The notes under the pieces were generated by a model. The model made no database searches. It was not told the origin of the DNA and saw nothing but the letters and a program-made list of their open reading frames with translations. Source: AP-16 sp036395835 (lineage in GTDB: Bacteria; Pseudomonadota; Alphaproteobacteria; Rhizobiales; Xanthobacteraceae). Taken from it: a stretch of DNA of 12,983 nt. The translations under genes and the position numbers were made by a program. The stretch is from positions 1 to 12,983 of the forward strand of contig DASWCW010000110.1 in the NCBI GenBank assembly GCA_036395835.1, given 5' to 3'. This document shows, piece after piece, positions 12,021 through 12,983 of this stretch; position 1 is the stretch's first letter, and each line of letters starts with the position of its first letter.

Positions 12021-12953
12021 GTGCGCGCCGCGGTGCCGCCGACGCCGCAATACGCCTGGCCGCTGCTGCGCTCGCGCGTCGGCGCACAGGTCGTGGTCAA
12101 GCACGAGAACCACACGCCGATCGGCGCCTTCAAGGTCCGCGGCGGGCTCGTCTATTTCGACCGACTCAAGCGCGAGCGGCCGCATGTTGCGGGCGTGATC
12201 ACCGCGACGCGCGGCAACCACGGCCAGTCCTTCGCGTTTGCCGGCGCGCAGGCGAACGTGCCGGTCGCGATCGTGGTGCCGCGCGGCAATTCCACCGAGA
12301 AGAACGCCGCCATGCGCGCGTTCGGGGCCGAGTTGATCGAGCACGGCCGGGATTTCGACGAGGCCAAGGCGCGCGCGATCGAGCTTGCGCAAGCGCGCGG
12401 GTTCGAGTTCGGGCCCTCGTTCCACCGCGATCTCGTCGTCGGCGTCGCGACCTACGCGTACGAGCTGTTCTCGGCATGCACCGATCTCGACACGGTCTAT
12501 GTTCCGATCGGGCTCGGCTCCGGGATCTGCGGCCTCATCGGCGTGCGCGACGCGCTCGGGCTTACGACGCGGATCGTCGGCGTCGTCTCCGAGCGCGCCA
12601 ACGCCTACCGGCTCTCGCTCGAAGCGGGCCGCGTCGTACCGACGAATTCCGCGCTCACCTTCGCGGACGGGGTTGCGGTGCGCGCGCCCGATGCGGCGGC
12701 GCTCGAGATCATTCGAAGGGGAGCCGAGCGCATCGTCGAAGTCTCGGACGCGGAGATCGCCGAGGCGATCCGCATCCTGTTCAGCGATACGCATACGCTC
12801 GCCGAAGGCGCCGGCGCCGCGGCCCTGGCGGCGCTGATGCGGGAACGCGGCCATCCGGCGGGCAGGCGTGTGGGCGTCATCGTCACCGGCCACAACATCG
12901 ACCGGTCGTGGATGCAGGCCGTGCTCGCCGGCGGGACCCCGCGCGTGGAGTGA
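12021..12953 (+). CDS. Threonine/serine dehydratase-like PLP enzyme (fold type II), 5' end uncertain
   Basis: A cytosolic PLP-dependent beta-family enzyme, probably deaminating threonine or serine to a 2-oxoacid and ammonia; other substrates of this superfamily cannot be excluded. From GTG 12021 the protein has 310 residues, with PPTPQYAWPLL (6-16), the PLP lysine Lys38 in PIGAFKVRGG, the Asn-containing loop TRGNHGQS (63-70), the PLP-phosphate loop GLGSGICG (164-171) and a C-terminal EGAGAAALAAL stretch. There is no ACT domain, so it is not the isoleucine-regulated biosynthetic IlvA type. The frame remains open upstream to 11952 and reads HLAELLSVLPIV directly before the GTG, which resembles the usual N-terminus, but no ATG or GTG is in frame there and the GTG has no RBS. 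An ATG at 11983 is in another frame. A shortened start, a one-base loss or a rare start codon are possible. Confidence 0.8.
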   Translation: MRAAVPPTPQYAWPLLRSRVGAQVVVKHENHTPIGAFKVRGGLVYFDRLKRERPHVAGVITATRGNHGQSFAFAGAQANVPVAIVVPRGNSTEKNAAMRAFGAELIEHGRDFDEAKARAIELAQARGFEFGPSFHRDLVVGVATYAYELFSACTDLDTVYVPIGLGSGICGLIGVRDALGLTTRIVGVVSERANAYRLSLEAGRVVPTNSALTFADGVAVRAPDAAALEIIRRGAERIVEVSDAEIAEAIRILFSDTHTLAEGAGAAALAALMRERGHPAGRRVGVIVTGHNIDRSWMQAVLAGGTPRVE

Positions 12954-12983
12954 CGACGAGCCGCCGTGCCCGCGGGGAGCGTA

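Noticed and set aside
11983..12198. A small gene starting at ATG 11983
   Set aside because: Its 71 residues are Ser/Arg-rich shadow of the dehydratase frame. The ATG itself is still interesting as a displaced start codon.

Overview
The window is GC-rich DNA from an alphaproteobacterium, most likely order Hyphomicrobiales (Bradyrhizobium/Xanthobacteraceae-like). The evidence is a GcrA cell-cycle regulator, a SAM-II riboswitch in front of metZ, the dCTP deaminase type typical of this group, and short palindromic repeats whose spurious translation contains the string MERSEIRD often seen in misannotated proteins of these bacteria. No tRNA, rRNA, CRISPR array, insertion sequence or phage gene was seen.

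Left part (1-3736): the start of gcrA lies on the minus strand and runs off the window. A 375-bp divergent spacer carries a good sigma-70-type promoter (503-530) and a 7-bp palindrome (541-560) in front of argD. argD, argF and hslO follow as a tight operon in which each stop codon overlaps the next start by 4 nt: two arginine biosynthesis enzymes plus the redox chaperone Hsp33. Between hslO and the convergent apaG (minus strand, 3885-4277) lie three palindromes, two of them related REP-like hairpins placed head to head.

Centre (4414-9205): a cassette of five cell-envelope genes on the plus strand, opgC-like 1, SGNH-like 1, opgC-like 2, SGNH-like 2, SGNH hydrolase 3. The first four look like a duplicated two-gene unit. 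Each unit pairs a ~10-helix OpgC-family acyltransferase with an exported SGNH-fold protein. Only the third SGNH protein keeps the textbook Ser/Gly/Asn/Asp-His set; the two paired ones have replaced most of it. I infer a periplasmic glycan (possibly osmoregulated or cyclic glucan) O-acyl modification system. This is the most interesting part of the window.

Right part (9296-12953): metZ (O-succinylhomoserine sulfhydrylase, minus strand) has a complete readable leader of promoter, SAM-II aptamer, antiterminator, terminator and strong RBS. It is divergent from a double-domain dCTP deaminase gene (10755-11852). After that come two arrays of a degenerate 7-bp repeat in inverted orientation, the second ending only 6 bp before an ATG. 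That ATG is out of frame with the following PLP-dependent threonine/serine dehydratase-like gene, so the true start of that gene is uncertain.

Smaller spacers without further recognisable content: 6327-6414 (between the two opgC/SGNH units), 9206-9295 (between convergent SGNH 3 and metZ; no convincing terminator) and 12954-12983.
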